Below, in pieces: positions 24,152 to 35,046 of a stretch of DNA of 64,000 bases (position 1 is the first letter of the stretch; every line of letters begins with the position of its first letter). The stretch comes from Schizochytrium sp. TIO01 (Eukaryota > Sar > Bigyra > Thraustochytrida > Thraustochytriidae): contig SMSO01000014.1 in NCBI GenBank assembly GCA_004764695.1, forward strand, positions 5,524,845-5,588,844. The letters run 5' to 3'. The position numbers and the translations under genes were made by a program. The notes under the pieces are model-generated. The model did not search any database, was not told the DNA's origin, and saw only the letters and a list, made by a program, of their open reading frames with translations.

Positions 24152-25482
24152 GCCGCCATCCAAACGTGTGGGCGTTGGCTTCGGACTGCGAAGAGTGCCT
24201 TCTCTAGGAGAAGGGTTGTTTTGCAGCCCAGGTTTGGTAAACCCGGCACACTGGAATGTCTTGCTGCTGGCTTTCCTTGGCCGTGGAAACTCGCAAGATT
24301 ATGGGAAAAAAATGCACCTCGTAATGCACGCTTTAGAAGTAGTTTATACGCAAGAGCAAAAGTGAGTTCAAACTGTTTGCTAATGTACACTATTGGCGTA
24401 TAACCTACTTTACATTGCGAATCTCCACTCACGACGCACTACCACCTATTACTAGTACCTTTCATTGCTATATTTGCTCAAAAGTAAATAGTGCCTACTC
24501 AGATCCCGAGTTCATTTCTACCATGCCTTGTTCTAGCTAGATATTGAAACCCATGCAAACGAGCAACCTAAATGAGAATCGCTCGACGGTCCAGGTCAAG
24601 TGATTGATTCATGCAGTGAGGAAGAACTTGTACACCTACCTACTTGCCACGGAGTTTCCATAGGTACGATATCCACATCCATCACCTCGTCGTGTTTAGA
24701 GCTCGAAAAATTGGTAAATGCTCTTCATCTTACCTTAGTTTTGGAGATACTATATCGAACTTTGCCAATTACTCCAAGATCCTGGTATAAGCGCATTGTC
24801 GCCTCTACAAATGCACTATTTCCTTATACTGCAGTTTAAAGTCACATAAAACTCACTTTGGCGATGCTTATAACCTACTTGCGCCTTTTCCTCGCTGACT
24901 CTCCTCTCTTCTTTTTTTTGTGAGCGACCGACTGACGGAACTTTTTTGTATAGAAAAAATAGATTCATCGAATGATCTCGCGGAGAATTTCTATTTGCGG
25001 AAAGGCTGGCCTACTATAGGTTATAGTTTAAAATGTTGTTTGATCAGGGTTTTACTTCACTGTATGGAGGCTATATCCTACTTGGTCCCGGGTGAAAATC
25101 GCCTTATTTTTCTTTCTTTCTGGATACTGGACGAGCAGATGCGTCGCCACAGTCCGGCAACCAACTCCGTCTGCTGGTGCGCAAGGCGCGAGCGCGGAGC
25201 GGTTGGTTGAAGGGAGGCGCGGAGCTTCTAATCTCCCTTTCCCCTGGCCTCCCTGGCCTACTTGCTGCACCGCGAAGCAGCGCTCTTATCTGGATCCTCC
25301 GCAAGTGAGGCGACATTCGCCCGGTTTTCTCCTTTCGCGCACATCTTTAGACTTCTATTTTCTGCTGGAGCGAAGTAGGTAGAATTCACTTCGAAGATCT
25401 CCAAAAAGGTCCCCCAAACCTTTTCTAAGTCTCCTTAAATCCCTGCCGGCTTTTAAAAAAAGTTCTTGTTGACCCTTATAAA
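24152..25482. other. Divergent intergenic region (bidirectional promoter)
   Basis: 1.3 kb between two divergent genes, so it must hold both promoters. The first 0.8 kb is AT-rich and the last 0.4 kb is more GC-rich and pyrimidine-rich. TACCTA/TAGGTA hexamers occur at 24637, 24661 and 25376. TATAAA lies directly before the TPS ATG (25477-25482), too close to act as a TATA box for that start. No convincing gene. Confidence 0.5.
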
Positions 25483-28400
25483 ATGCCGACGCTAACGCGA
25501 GTCACCTTCAAAGTCCGTGCTGAGTTGGATGTGGGCCAAAATGTCCGTATCACCGGCGATCCCGTGAGTTTGGGTTCATTCAGCCCGAACCGTGGAATGG
25601 ACCTGGTCACGACACCCAAGGAATACCCAGTTTGGCGTACCAGCAGACCCGTAACTCTTCCTCGCGGCGTTCCTGTATCCTACAAGTACGTGATCATGAG
25701 CGGCGGCCAATTTCACGGCTGGGAGCCGATTTCTGCTCATGCTCGCACGCTTATTCCGGAGGGATGGGAGATGACTGTAACCGACGACATTGGGATGTAC
25801 GAAGAGCCTGAGGCCGCTGCTTTGTCTTTCGGTGTCACGGACAGCAATCTCAACCCCATTGCCGCCCGCGTATCCAGTATGGACGCTGTTGAGACCCCTC
25901 CAAGAACGCTCGGACCTGTGCAGACTCTTCCGCCCCCAGGTACAATTCCAATCCCACCACCACCTCCATCGTTGGTGAAGCAGCAGCAGGTTGTCGACGA
26001 TCTTGTGGAGAGATCGTCATCTGTAGGCTCGGGCAACATCTCTGACGTTCTCAGCGCGACCTCTGGAGCTCTCCCTGCAGATTCTGGGTTTGTGGATGCT
26101 CACGATTTTGCCGCTCAAGCCGCAGCTCAGGTCGCGCTCGAGGCCACAAAAGAACCGGAACGTGAGTCAACACGGCCTGTAAACATTCGCTCCAAAGGCA
26201 AAGGAGGCAGTGGTCGCAGCGGAATTCATCCTCATGTACGCTTTGATCTGAGCAATACAGCAACATTTTCGGTATCTCCAGAGACTATACCGTCAATCTC
26301 GGAGACCGCATCTGCTGATGATAACTCGGCATCATCAAACACGAGCACAACGCCGTTACCTTCGGCAAGCTCGCCTCGAGCAAGACCCATAGGCTACACC
26401 CCAACGCCAACGCCAGATGAAGCATGGCCGTCGCCGGACACTGTGCATGCCACGCTCGCACACTCAGCGACGTCTGCTCTGCCTGGAGTTATGAAACTTC
26501 CAACAAGTGCACCGCCGATGCCAGCACCTGCACCCCCGAGTATTCATAAGTACAGGATGTTTTTGGTGTCGTTCAACTTGCCTGTGAACCTTTATTACCG
26601 CGAGAGCGGCGATTCCGGACACCGTTGGTCAGCTGAGTGGAACCCTGACAGTATCTCTCGCAAGTCTGAAGGATCTGTGGCTTACGACCACCAAGTCATG
26701 TGGGTAGGCGCTATCACACCTTATGTAATTCGCAATGAGGATACTGAGATTGTGTGGCGACTGACGGATGCGGACCGAGAGGAGATTCGTGAGAAGCTGC
26801 ACGCGTTTGACTGTGTACCGATCTTCCTCAAACGGGAGGACTTTGTGGACCATTATATTCGTAGCTGCTTGATGCGTTTCCGAGACATCTTTCACAATGT
26901 TTTAAATGTAAACCTGTCACGTGAAGATATGCGTCGGCTCAACCGGTCGACTAAAAACCCTTCAAAGACTGCGACCTCCACATCTTCAAAAGCACCTGTT
27001 CTAGATTCTGATGGTAAACCCATGCGAGGAGGCGCTGGGTCGACATCTTCTTATAAACGCTACACGAGCGCAAGCAGTACAACGAGTGAAGGATCCTCCA
27101 CTGACGACGTGAAAACTTCACGGGATCGATGGGAGGGTTTTATCAGCACGTCAAACATTTTTGCTGATGTGATCATGGAGCTAATTTTGCAGGATGTGAC
27201 TAGCCGTGACCTCGTTTGGGTGCACAACTTCCCACTTATGTTGGTGCCCGAGATCTTACGCGCCCGTGCAACTGCAAGTGGCTTGTCAAGGAAGATGCAG
27301 CCAAAAATTGTCTTTTTCTTGCACACTCCCTTCCCAACTTCTGAGATTTTCCGTACTGTTTCTGTTCGTAATGAACTCTTGGAGGGAATGCTCGGCGCTG
27401 ATGTAGTTGGCTTCCACACGTTTGACCATGCACGGCACTTTATCACCTCATGTAAGCGATTCCTTGGCTTACAGTTTCATTCCCAAAAGGGTGGTCGTTT
27501 GGTTGTGGACCATATGGATCGCGCAGTACTTATCGCAATTTCTCATGTTGGTGTCGAACGCCATTTACTGGACAACGCGGTGTTGTCTCGTACAGGCCAG
27601 GAGGGCGCAGCAGCAATTCGCGAGACACATCGAGGCAAGACAATCATTGTTGCAATGGACGAAATGACTCGTTTACAGGGTGTCCCACTCAAACTTTTGG
27701 CATTCGAACGACTTTTGATGGAGTGTCCCCGTTATCGAGGAAAAGTGGTGCTGATCCAGCATGGATTGCTAATGTTGAATGAAACTCTGATGTCTATGGC
27801 GGATCGCACTCCAGCAGACGACGAGAATGGTGAAGAGGTATTTGCAAATTACAATGCGGAACGTGCTGTCGTGGAGGTGAAGCAGCTTTGCGAGCGGATT
27901 AATCGCGTTTACGGCCCTGTTGTATTTTACAAAGAGTATACGCCAAACAACTGGCCTGGTGTGGAGGCTCGTGCGGCAATTTATGGTGCCGCAGATATCA
28001 TGGTGTGTACACCAGTTATGGAAGGTCTCAATCTGCGACCCCTTGAGTACACGTTCTGCCATCGTGACCCAGCTGGTGTGGTAATCATGTCCGAGTTTTC
28101 TGCCGCATCGCGCGTCCTGAATGGTGCAATTCGTGTCAATTGTTATGATATCAAGGAGGTGTCGCAGGCAATGGACCAAGCCTTGTGCATGACTGTAGAA
28201 GAACGTAATGCCCGTCGTGATCGTGATTGCACTTATATCTCGAACCGATCTTCGGCAGAATGGACACGCAATATTCTCATGGATGTGGAGTTGGGTGTCC
28301 AGGGTGAAATTGAAGCACTCACTCACATTGACAAGGATATTTTACAGGGTTCTGAATACCATAGCGTGGTTGCCTTTGATAACATTGTTCATGAGGGCTA

Positions 28401-29472
28401 TTGCCATCCTCTGAACCCAAGCGAAATCCTTCAAAGCTACAAACGCTGTGACAAACGATTAATCTTACTCGACTATGCTGGTACTCTGACTCCACGGGAG
28501 CTCGGCAACCTCGCGGTGAAACGTGACTTTCTGGGTGTGTCAAAGCGCAAACTTTCACCTCGTGTCTCTGATATCTTGAGGAGGTTATGCCGTGATAAGC
28601 GCAATGTTGTATTTGTCATCTCAGGTAACCGTACTCATGTGCTTCGGTCCGCTTTTGCTGAGGTTCTAGAGGATCCCTCAACACCCCTCGGCCTTGTTGC
28701 GCACTCGGGTGTCATGATTCGCTGGGGTCATTTGGACCTGCCGGAACACACCTCGGGTGAAACAGTATCTGCTGCTGTACAGGCTAGTGGCGCCTCAGGT
28801 GACGATGATGAGGTTCTTGACCAGATCACCCCTCCTAAGGACGGTGCCGACCCAGATGGCTGGGAATATATTCTCCCTGGTGTAAACAAGGATTGGGATA
28901 GCTGGATGAAGGCAGCTGATGTCCCTAGCATTCTTGAGGACTACACGTGGCGAACAGGTGGTAGTGCCTGGAACCAGACAGCAGTTTCGGCTTCCTGGCA
29001 GTTCCGTCAGGCAGATCCCGAATGGGGTGGTATGCAAGCAATCAAGCTCGAGAATGAGTTGAAGGAAGCCATCTCGGCTGTGAATATCCCCGTTGTGGTG
29101 GGCCGCAAGAAGCATACAGTGGAGCTCCTCCCTAAAGGTGTTGATAAGGGGCAAGCAGTTTATCACATTGTTGATGAAATCAAGAAACACCTTGACTTCG
29201 TACCTCAATTTTGCTTTTGTGTAGGTGACGATACTTCTGATGAGTACATGTACACTGCTGTCCTTGACTTCTTGGGTTCACAAAATGATGTTGTTCCAAT
29301 TGATGCCGATAGCATGAATCAACGCTCAAGTGAGTGTGGCAAGTTCGCAGATGCCTTTACCTGCACAGTTGGTCGTAAGCCTACTGCAGCGCAGTTTTAT
29401 GTCAATGAAACTGACGGCGTGGTAGATGTTCTCGATTCTTTTGCCAAGTTCTCGGATTCCCAGGAGGAATAA
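25483..29472 (+). CDS. CBM20-trehalose-6-phosphate synthase/phosphatase fusion, probably non-catalytic
   Basis: 1,329 residues in one exon. Residues 1-105 form a CBM20 starch-binding module (ITGDPVSLGSF, then a GGQFHGWEPI aromatic site). A Pro/Ser-rich linker follows to about 350. A GT20 (TPS) domain spans about 355-960 and an HAD-type TPP domain about 985-1320. By comparison with E. coli OtsA, several substrate-binding residues are changed. HDYHL is HNFPL (N582). The Arg and Lys of the RLDYxKG loop are E727 and Q732. The DGMNL Asp is E847. The LHTPFP histidine (H614) and E855 are kept. In the phosphatase, motif I DxDGT is DYAGT (D997, A999), so the second catalytic Asp is missing; GDDTSDE (1248-1254) is kept. 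This resembles plant class II TPS proteins, which are regulatory. Function is therefore probably glucan or sugar sensing rather than trehalose synthesis (inference). Confidence 0.9.
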   Translation: MPTLTRVTFKVRAELDVGQNVRITGDPVSLGSFSPNRGMDLVTTPKEYPVWRTSRPVTLPRGVPVSYKYVIMSGGQFHGWEPISAHARTLIPEGWEMTVTDDIGMYEEPEAAALSFGVTDSNLNPIAARVSSMDAVETPPRTLGPVQTLPPPGTIPIPPPPPSLVKQQQVVDDLVERSSSVGSGNISDVLSATSGALPADSGFVDAHDFAAQAAAQVALEATKEPERESTRPVNIRSKGKGGSGRSGIHPHVRFDLSNTATFSVSPETIPSISETASADDNSASSNTSTTPLPSASSPRARPIGYTPTPTPDEAWPSPDTVHATLAHSATSALPGVMKLPTSAPPMPAPAPPSIHKYRMFLVSFNLPVNLYYRESGDSGHRWSAEWNPDSISRKSEGSVAYDHQVMWVGAITPYVIRNEDTEIVWRLTDADREEIREKLHAFDCVPIFLKREDFVDHYIRSCLMRFRDIFHNVLNVNLSREDMRRLNRSTKNPSKTATSTSSKAPVLDSDGKPMRGGAGSTSSYKRYTSASSTTSEGSSTDDVKTSRDRWEGFISTSNIFADVIMELILQDVTSRDLVWVHNFPLMLVPEILRARATASGLSRKMQPKIVFFLHTPFPTSEIFRTVSVRNELLEGMLGADVVGFHTFDHARHFITSCKRFLGLQFHSQKGGRLVVDHMDRAVLIAISHVGVERHLLDNAVLSRTGQEGAAAIRETHRGKTIIVAMDEMTRLQGVPLKLLAFERLLMECPRYRGKVVLIQHGLLMLNETLMSMADRTPADDENGEEVFANYNAERAVVEVKQLCERINRVYGPVVFYKEYTPNNWPGVEARAAIYGAADIMVCTPVMEGLNLRPLEYTFCHRDPAGVVIMSEFSAASRVLNGAIRVNCYDIKEVSQAMDQALCMTVEERNARRDRDCTYISNRSSAEWTRNILMDVELGVQGEIEALTHIDKDILQGSEYHSVVAFDNIVHEGYCHPLNPSEILQSYKRCDKRLILLDYAGTLTPRELGNLAVKRDFLGVSKRKLSPRVSDILRRLCRDKRNVVFVISGNRTHVLRSAFAEVLEDPSTPLGLVAHSGVMIRWGHLDLPEHTSGETVSAAVQASGASGDDDEVLDQITPPKDGADPDGWEYILPGVNKDWDSWMKAADVPSILEDYTWRTGGSAWNQTAVSASWQFRQADPEWGGMQAIKLENELKEAISAVNIPVVVGRKKHTVELLPKGVDKGQAVYHIVDEIKKHLDFVPQFCFCVGDDTSDEYMYTAVLDFLGSQNDVVPIDADSMNQRSSECGKFADAFTCTVGRKPTAAQFYVNETDGVVDVLDSFAKFSDSQEE

Positions 29473-30426
29473 AAATCAACCTTTTTATATTACACTTTGA
29501 AAGAAAAATAGACAAATAGGAAGACGGCAAGTCCAGGAAGGCCCTACCATACACATGTTGTAGTGCAGATTTACTCGTGTGGTTGGCGTGCATTAGTCAG
29601 ATAGGCCAGCCTTGTTCATAAGCGATTTTCACCTCTTTAAATTTATTATTGATCATGACTTGCACTCCCAGAAATATATTTTTGACAGGCTTGGAGCTGT
29701 TGACATGTTATATGTTTTGCATCAAGATCAGCTGTAAAACTACAAATAAGTTTTTAGTAATATCTCTGTGGACTGCGAGCTGTATCATCATGAGATGAAG
29801 CAAGCGGATTTAAACAAGAAACCAAAAGCCAAAACAGGAAGATTTATTGCAAATCCGACTTCCCAAGCAGGAAATTGAGGGGCAGACACTTGCTTGCCCT
29901 TCACAAGATCATGCAAAGTCGTACCATTTGCGATGTTGATGATATGAGTATCTTCATGTCATAATGTTGTTGTATTACTTTGCCTATGCTGTTTTGAATG
30001 TTTATTATGGAATTTCATGTACTTTTCCCCTTCATTTGTATTTCGCATGTGTGGCTTGGCCTATATCTAAAAAGCCTGACACAATCAATTCACTTTCACA
30101 ATAAACATGTTCCATATTTCAGATCTAGAGTGGGTGCCAGAAAGGGACTCACTCATGAATTGCGTAGAATATAGGGGCTTTACAGTGAAAATGAGAGTTG
30201 CGTCTACAGTCATAGAAGAAATGCAAAACCTGATTTGCAAATCAGAACAAGAACTTGTGAACGGAATACAGCGTGCTTGGCCAGAGAGACGAGGGACAAT
30301 ACTGCTTGTTGTTGTTGTTTTCTACCAAAGAAAAATGAAAAGATGTACACGATGATAAGATTGAATGTGGGAAATGAGAATGAGATGTGATGCAAAACAT
30401 TAGCTGGAGACCAGGACAATCTTCAT
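29473..30426. other. Convergent intergenic spacer
   Basis: AT-rich 3' flanks of the TPS-like gene and the glycosyltransferase. An 82-codon frame on + (30107-30355) begins right after an AATAAAC and shows no recognisable domain; it overlaps a similar open stretch on the other strand. I do not call it a gene. Confidence 0.5.
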
Positions 30427-32395
30427 TTAGACAATGTTCTCACGCCAGTTTTCGGGAAGGCCTTCAATCTGTGCAAGAGGATAGCACCACTTGTCACGAC
30501 GCTCTGAGCAAGAACGATCTTGGGTCTTACTCTGAATCAAACGGACCAACTTGCGCGTCTCGTAACCAATAGGGCAGAACTTTTGCTTGTACATAAGCAA
30601 AATGCGGTTCAGCTTTGATACAGTTTGGCAGAGTACCCAGGCGGACTGCTTACGATGTCTCGAGCGTGAAATATCAAACAGGTCATCAGGCGCCTCCACA
30701 ATGAGGGGCGTATCACAATCAAGAATGCTGTGTTTGTACATTATGTTTTATGTGGATAAACAAAGTTTTGTGTGTCAGTCATCCGTAGGGAGAGGAGTCG
30801 TAGAAGTTTAGCCTTCCATTGTGAAACTTACGTTGCAGGTACATGACCTTTGTGAAACATCCATGGTCCTTTGGAATCCGGCGCCTTAAAGTTCGAGGCA
30901 AGGTGAATAAATGTGGGCATTTTATCACCAGGTTGCGGTTGCGGGTTGCGGCATGACATGGTTGTCCATGCATCGACCCACTGAAACGCCTCTCCATCAT
31001 TGCCCCAGGTAGAAATCATGTAGTGGTCCAGAGTAGTATGTTTTAAGCCAAGATGGGCTGAGCCAATTGAGTAAGCCCACATGTCGGCAAGAATGTTAGG
31101 GCCCATATCCAGAACTGGACGCATGTACTTCTCCCAGAGCACACTGAGACGAGAGATGTCGTCAACATGAAGCATAAGCGGCGGGCCAACACTGGTATAT
31201 TTACTGGCCATTTCACTAGTCCAGGACTTTGCTGGGGTGTTAGGGTCACCAGTGATCTTGTCGAGATCGAACTTTGAGCTTTTCCAGCCATCTTCGAGAC
31301 CGTAGCGCTGCGCCACGGGTCTACCTTTCCGGACCACGTCAATGGGTGGGATGACACCTGGGTCCATATCCACGCCACGAGTGGCAATGATGTTGTCTGC
31401 CGACTCACCAGTCTGTGTGAGAGGTTTAAGAAAAATGAAGTCTGGGTCAAGAATGGCAATGACAGTTTCACCCAGGCGGTCGAGCTCCGGCCTTGCGTGC
31501 TCCATGAAGTATTGAATAGATGAAGGCTACTCATTTATTCCAGTTGTTAGTTTTTTCGATGTACCAAATAAAGTTGCAATATTCAAAGAGCGTGTGTCGA
31601 CCACGATAATGAGGCCACATAGGCGTGCATGTGTCGATGCTTAAGGCGGTTAGTGATCTCCCACGGTCATTTCATAAAAGATTTGCTATAATTGTTCGGC
31701 ACATGTCTTGACTGTTCACTTACTTTGTTGATCCACGGGAAGTCCTTGGCACCCTCAAAGGAGGGTGTGATGTAAAGTCCAAAGTTCTCATTGACGGAGC
31801 GGTTGAGCATTTCCATCGGCACGAGTAGGTCATTTTTACCTTGCGGGAATGTCTGGTGCTGATGGCGGACAGTCTCAGCAGACTTGTCATGACACCCGCT
31901 GACAATGCGGGTGATGCGGCCTCTTTGGCCTACAAGGTACGCCGACGCTAGTAGGAACTCTGACTGCCAGTGCTGAAAGTAGTTACACCCGGACGAGAAG
32001 ATAATATGGAGTTTGCCGTCATCACCAGTCTTCTGGCCAGGAGGGATCTTAGGCACGCGAACGTATCCCATATCTGACCCATCCTCACTTTTCCAGGTCA
32101 GTTTGGATGTATCAGGCGGGGCTAGGTCTTCAAAGCTTTTCAAAGTGCCCTTGACCTCAGGAGGATTCCCGAGCATTGAGGCAGCTTCGTCAACCTCAGC
32201 TGTGCTCGGCAACGTCGTCGTGTTACCTGGCGCGGTCACCAGGTACAAAATGCACAATCCAACCATTGTCAGCATACCAGTCATGAGTCCTCGTTTCGTG
32301 ACCATGAGACGCCCCTTCTCGCCGTACTTGGGGTCCTCGAGGTCTGTGAACCTTGAACGACCACCACCGTCCACATGGCCGCGTCGCTGCTGCAT
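30427..32395 (-). CDS. Golgi type II glycosyltransferase, peptidyl-Ser galactosyl/Hyp arabinosyltransferase-like; three exons
   Basis: Spliced gene of 555 residues reconstructed from the sequence. Exon 1 is 32395-31724 (224 codons), exon 2 is 31526-30832 and exon 3 is 30727-30427. Intron 1 (31723-31527, 197 nt) has donor GTAAGT and acceptor TAG. Intron 2 (30831-30728, 104 nt) has donor GTAAGT and acceptor ACACAG. Phases match at both junctions (0 and 2), and the first rebuilds an INK-PSSIQYF block that is conserved in the family. A short basic N-terminus and one membrane helix (about residues 36-55) predict a type II Golgi protein. Catalytic-domain marks: FSSGCNYFQHWQ, GRITRIVSGC, ILDPDFIFLKPL (DxD-like) and PVAQRYGLE. 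This is the pattern of plant SERGT and HPAT enzymes (GT95/GT96-type), which modify hydroxyproline-rich glycoproteins. Sugar and acceptor are unknown. Confidence 0.8.
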
Positions 32396-32707
32396 GGCCA
32401 AAATTAACCGCTGCAGGTCAGGATATTCTGCCTAGATACAAGAGTGGTTCCACCGTGGTGAAACGTGGAACTGAAGCGGGCAGCCTCAACCGACGAGGAC
32501 TGCACAGGATCCTCTGCGAAGGACTCTGCCTTCTTCGTGTCTCAAACAAGTTTTGCTTAGCTGGCGGATTTATGACTGCGATTGCGAGAATAATCCATTT
32601 ACTTAATTTTTTTAAAGGAAAAAAAAAAAAAAAGAACACTTGCTACTACCTCCCTTAGCTACTGCTATTAGCATGTTAAAACCCATAAGAACAAGTGATT
32701 AAGCTTT

Positions 32708-32974
32708 TTATTCCAATGAAAACTCGAGCCAAAACTTGGGGGAAAAGGCCGTGTCACAATGAGTGAATGAATGAATGAACCAATGAATGGGCGAGTGAGC
32801 AAGTGACCTGGCATCATGCATGGCCGCTTCGCCTTGTCGTCGCGGATATTGATCGCCAAAACGACGCGGTTTCCACTCTTGCGGTGCTGGCAGCGGTAGC
32901 AATTCAGCTGTCGCTCTACAGGGGTTTTCAATCATAAACACTGTTGCACTGCCTCCAATAATTGCTACTTTCAT
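32708..32974 (-). CDS. Possible small protein, 88 codons
   Basis: Frame from ATG 32974 to a stop that overlaps an AATAAA (about 32705-32715). The first 55 residues (MKVAIIGGSATVFMIENP, then PAPQEWKPRRFGD) look like a conserved small protein. The tail is encoded by a degenerate GAAT repeat (about 32763-32790) and looks spurious, so an intron starting near 32820 is possible. No family recognised. Confidence 0.25.
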   Translation of the reverse strand: MKVAIIGGSATVFMIENPCRATAELLPLPAPQEWKPRRFGDQYPRRQGEAAMHDARSLAHSPIHWFIHSFTHCDTAFSPKFWLEFSLE

Positions 32975-33036
32975 CCATGCTTCGAAGAGGTAGTAACCAA
33001 ATCAGGAACCTTTTCTAAACCTCACAATCGCCTGAG

Positions 33037-33356
33037 TCAGCGACCTTTGCGAATGCGAGGTTTGCGAAACATGAGCCATCCAACAGGCATACCTTTTGTG
33101 TTTTCGCTTCGCCCTGATTGAAGTTCCATTCGACAGTGTAATAGTGTTCTTAATTTTGATGAATCAATTCGTCGCCAGAGGAAGAGGGAAGAGGACGAGA
33201 CACGGAGGATGCAAGCAAGCCTTGCGTGTATCAAACTTATCTCTTCATGTCACTCATAACCTCCAGCACCGCTTCCGACAAATGCTCAGCCGACCCTGTC
33301 TCCAGCACAGTAAACTGTGAAGGTTTCCTTGAGTTGCGTCGCGGGCATGGCATCAT
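33037..33356 (-). CDS. Candidate two-exon small gene, about 59 residues
   Basis: Exon A 33356-33254 starts with ATG ATG and codes for a hydrophilic stretch (FTVLETGSAEHLSEAVLEVM). Exon B 33113-33037 ends GWLMFRKPRIRKGR and TGA. The 140-nt gap has a weak donor (GTGACA), a pyrimidine-rich stretch and acceptor CAATCAG. The phases match (1). Neither exon alone is long, and no family is recognised. Confidence 0.22.
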
Positions 33357-35046
33357 CTTGGGCACCTAGCCTGGGTAACGTTTCCTGCCTGCGGTTCTTC
33401 CTTCACAGAAGAGGGGTTAGTTAGTTGAAGACATTCAAGCATCATGGTGCACCAATGTGCAAAACGTCGTGGTGTAAGTCTCTGGCGGCAATTCAGCAGG
33501 GCCCATGAACTGGTCAGCTATTCCGAGTTTGCGCCCCCAAAAGTTCGCATTTTAGTTGATTCCCGTGAAATGCAAATGAATAAACCAAGCAATTAAATGG
33601 GTTTCATTCCAAGAGCTGCAGTGCAAAGGAGTAATGCTACTTGGATTAGGATAGCTACCTGGTAAGGATTTCCGTGATAGCGTCGAAACCTCCGCACGTA
33701 AGGGACTCTGGTGTGAAGTGCGCTCGATGCTCAAAGACATAGGCTCAATCTGGCTGGCGGAGAGATCATCTGCAAATTAATGAGGACGCCATAGAAACTG
33801 CTCCCTGCAAGCAACCCGAGGGTTAGCTGCCTTGAAGGGTTTCGTGGCTAAGGGAGTCTCGAGATTTGATGTTATTATCTCTCTCCGTGAAAACTCGTGC
33901 GAACCAAGCGAATAAAGGAAGGTCGCTCAGATATTCTTTCAGGAGAAAAAATGCGTTTGCAAATGGGCCCCGATGTTCCTAATAACGTTTGCTTCATATT
34001 TCGCTTTTCCAAGACGAGGGATATTCAGATGAATTTGTTTAAAAAAAAGTTAAATTTTAATAAAATAAAATAATTAAATAAATAAAAAACTGGAGGCACA
34101 TTGAGGTGGTCGTTTTTGGCGATAGAAGTGAGTTTCTATAAGGATTCTCTGAGAGGCCTTTTATTTCTTTTGATATGTTGTCTTTGAGCCTTGCCACTAA
34201 ATCGCCTGAACGCGCTACTATATATATTTCACTGCCATGCTGAGAGCAACACAAGCTTGATGTCTTAGACAACCTCCCTATGCAGCAAAAGTCCGATTTG
34301 GTTGTAGTAGCATGCACCCAATGCGTTGTGGTCGATTCCTGCCGAGATAACATAGAAAGAGATGTCAGAGGAATAAAGCTCTATCCGTTAGAAGCCGAAA
34401 GGCTTTCACTTGAAGTTGACTAATGTGTTAGCATATTTATTTTTAAACAGAAACAAAAAAAGGAAGGAAGGAAGGAAGGAAGGAAAGAGGCCAGTTATAT
34501 CTCATTTCAAATTGCCAACCTCCGTAAAATAATATGGTACAATATTCTGCAGTCACGATCTTCTCGTTTTAGAAACCAATACAAAATTGTGCCAAACCAG
34601 CACTGTTTTAAAGTATCACTCTTGCATAGCCTCCACTGCTTTGCACAAGAAAAAAGAAAAGCAAAAGGGGTTCTGCAAGCATTTTTAAAGGTGGATAAAA
34701 TTATTTTGCATGTGATGAAAACTATCTTGTACATTTACTGTATTAACATTTGAGGCTCGAATAAGGGGGTAGAACTTGGACATGCCTTCATCCTCGTTTT
34801 GTCCACCTAGAACCAATTAAGATATACTAAAAGAGACAGAAATGGGTGGTCTCTTAATTGTTAAACAAGAAAGTTTAATTTAACGTTACAGTGGAGGAGG
34901 AATCAGAAAAGAATAGAATGATTAATTTCCCTGTGAATGTGAGAACCTGCGCTTTTAATTACAGTCGTATTGGCTAGTATGGAGAAGATTTACGTCACAA
35001 ACATTATGATCCTGTTTCTTGTATATAATATAGACATCAACATATA
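33357..35046. other. Gene-poor AT-rich region
   Basis: No convincing gene. A 50-codon frame on + at 33444 (MVHQCAKRRG start) is the best candidate; it contains a GTAAGT but also reads through it. A GGAA tract lies at about 34460-34486, and an A/T-rich stretch at 34040-34090 resembles one at 37145-37222. Confidence 0.45.
34460..34486. repeat. (GGAA)n tetranucleotide repeat
   Basis: Six to seven AGGA units next to an A-rich stretch in gene-poor DNA. Confidence 0.85.
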
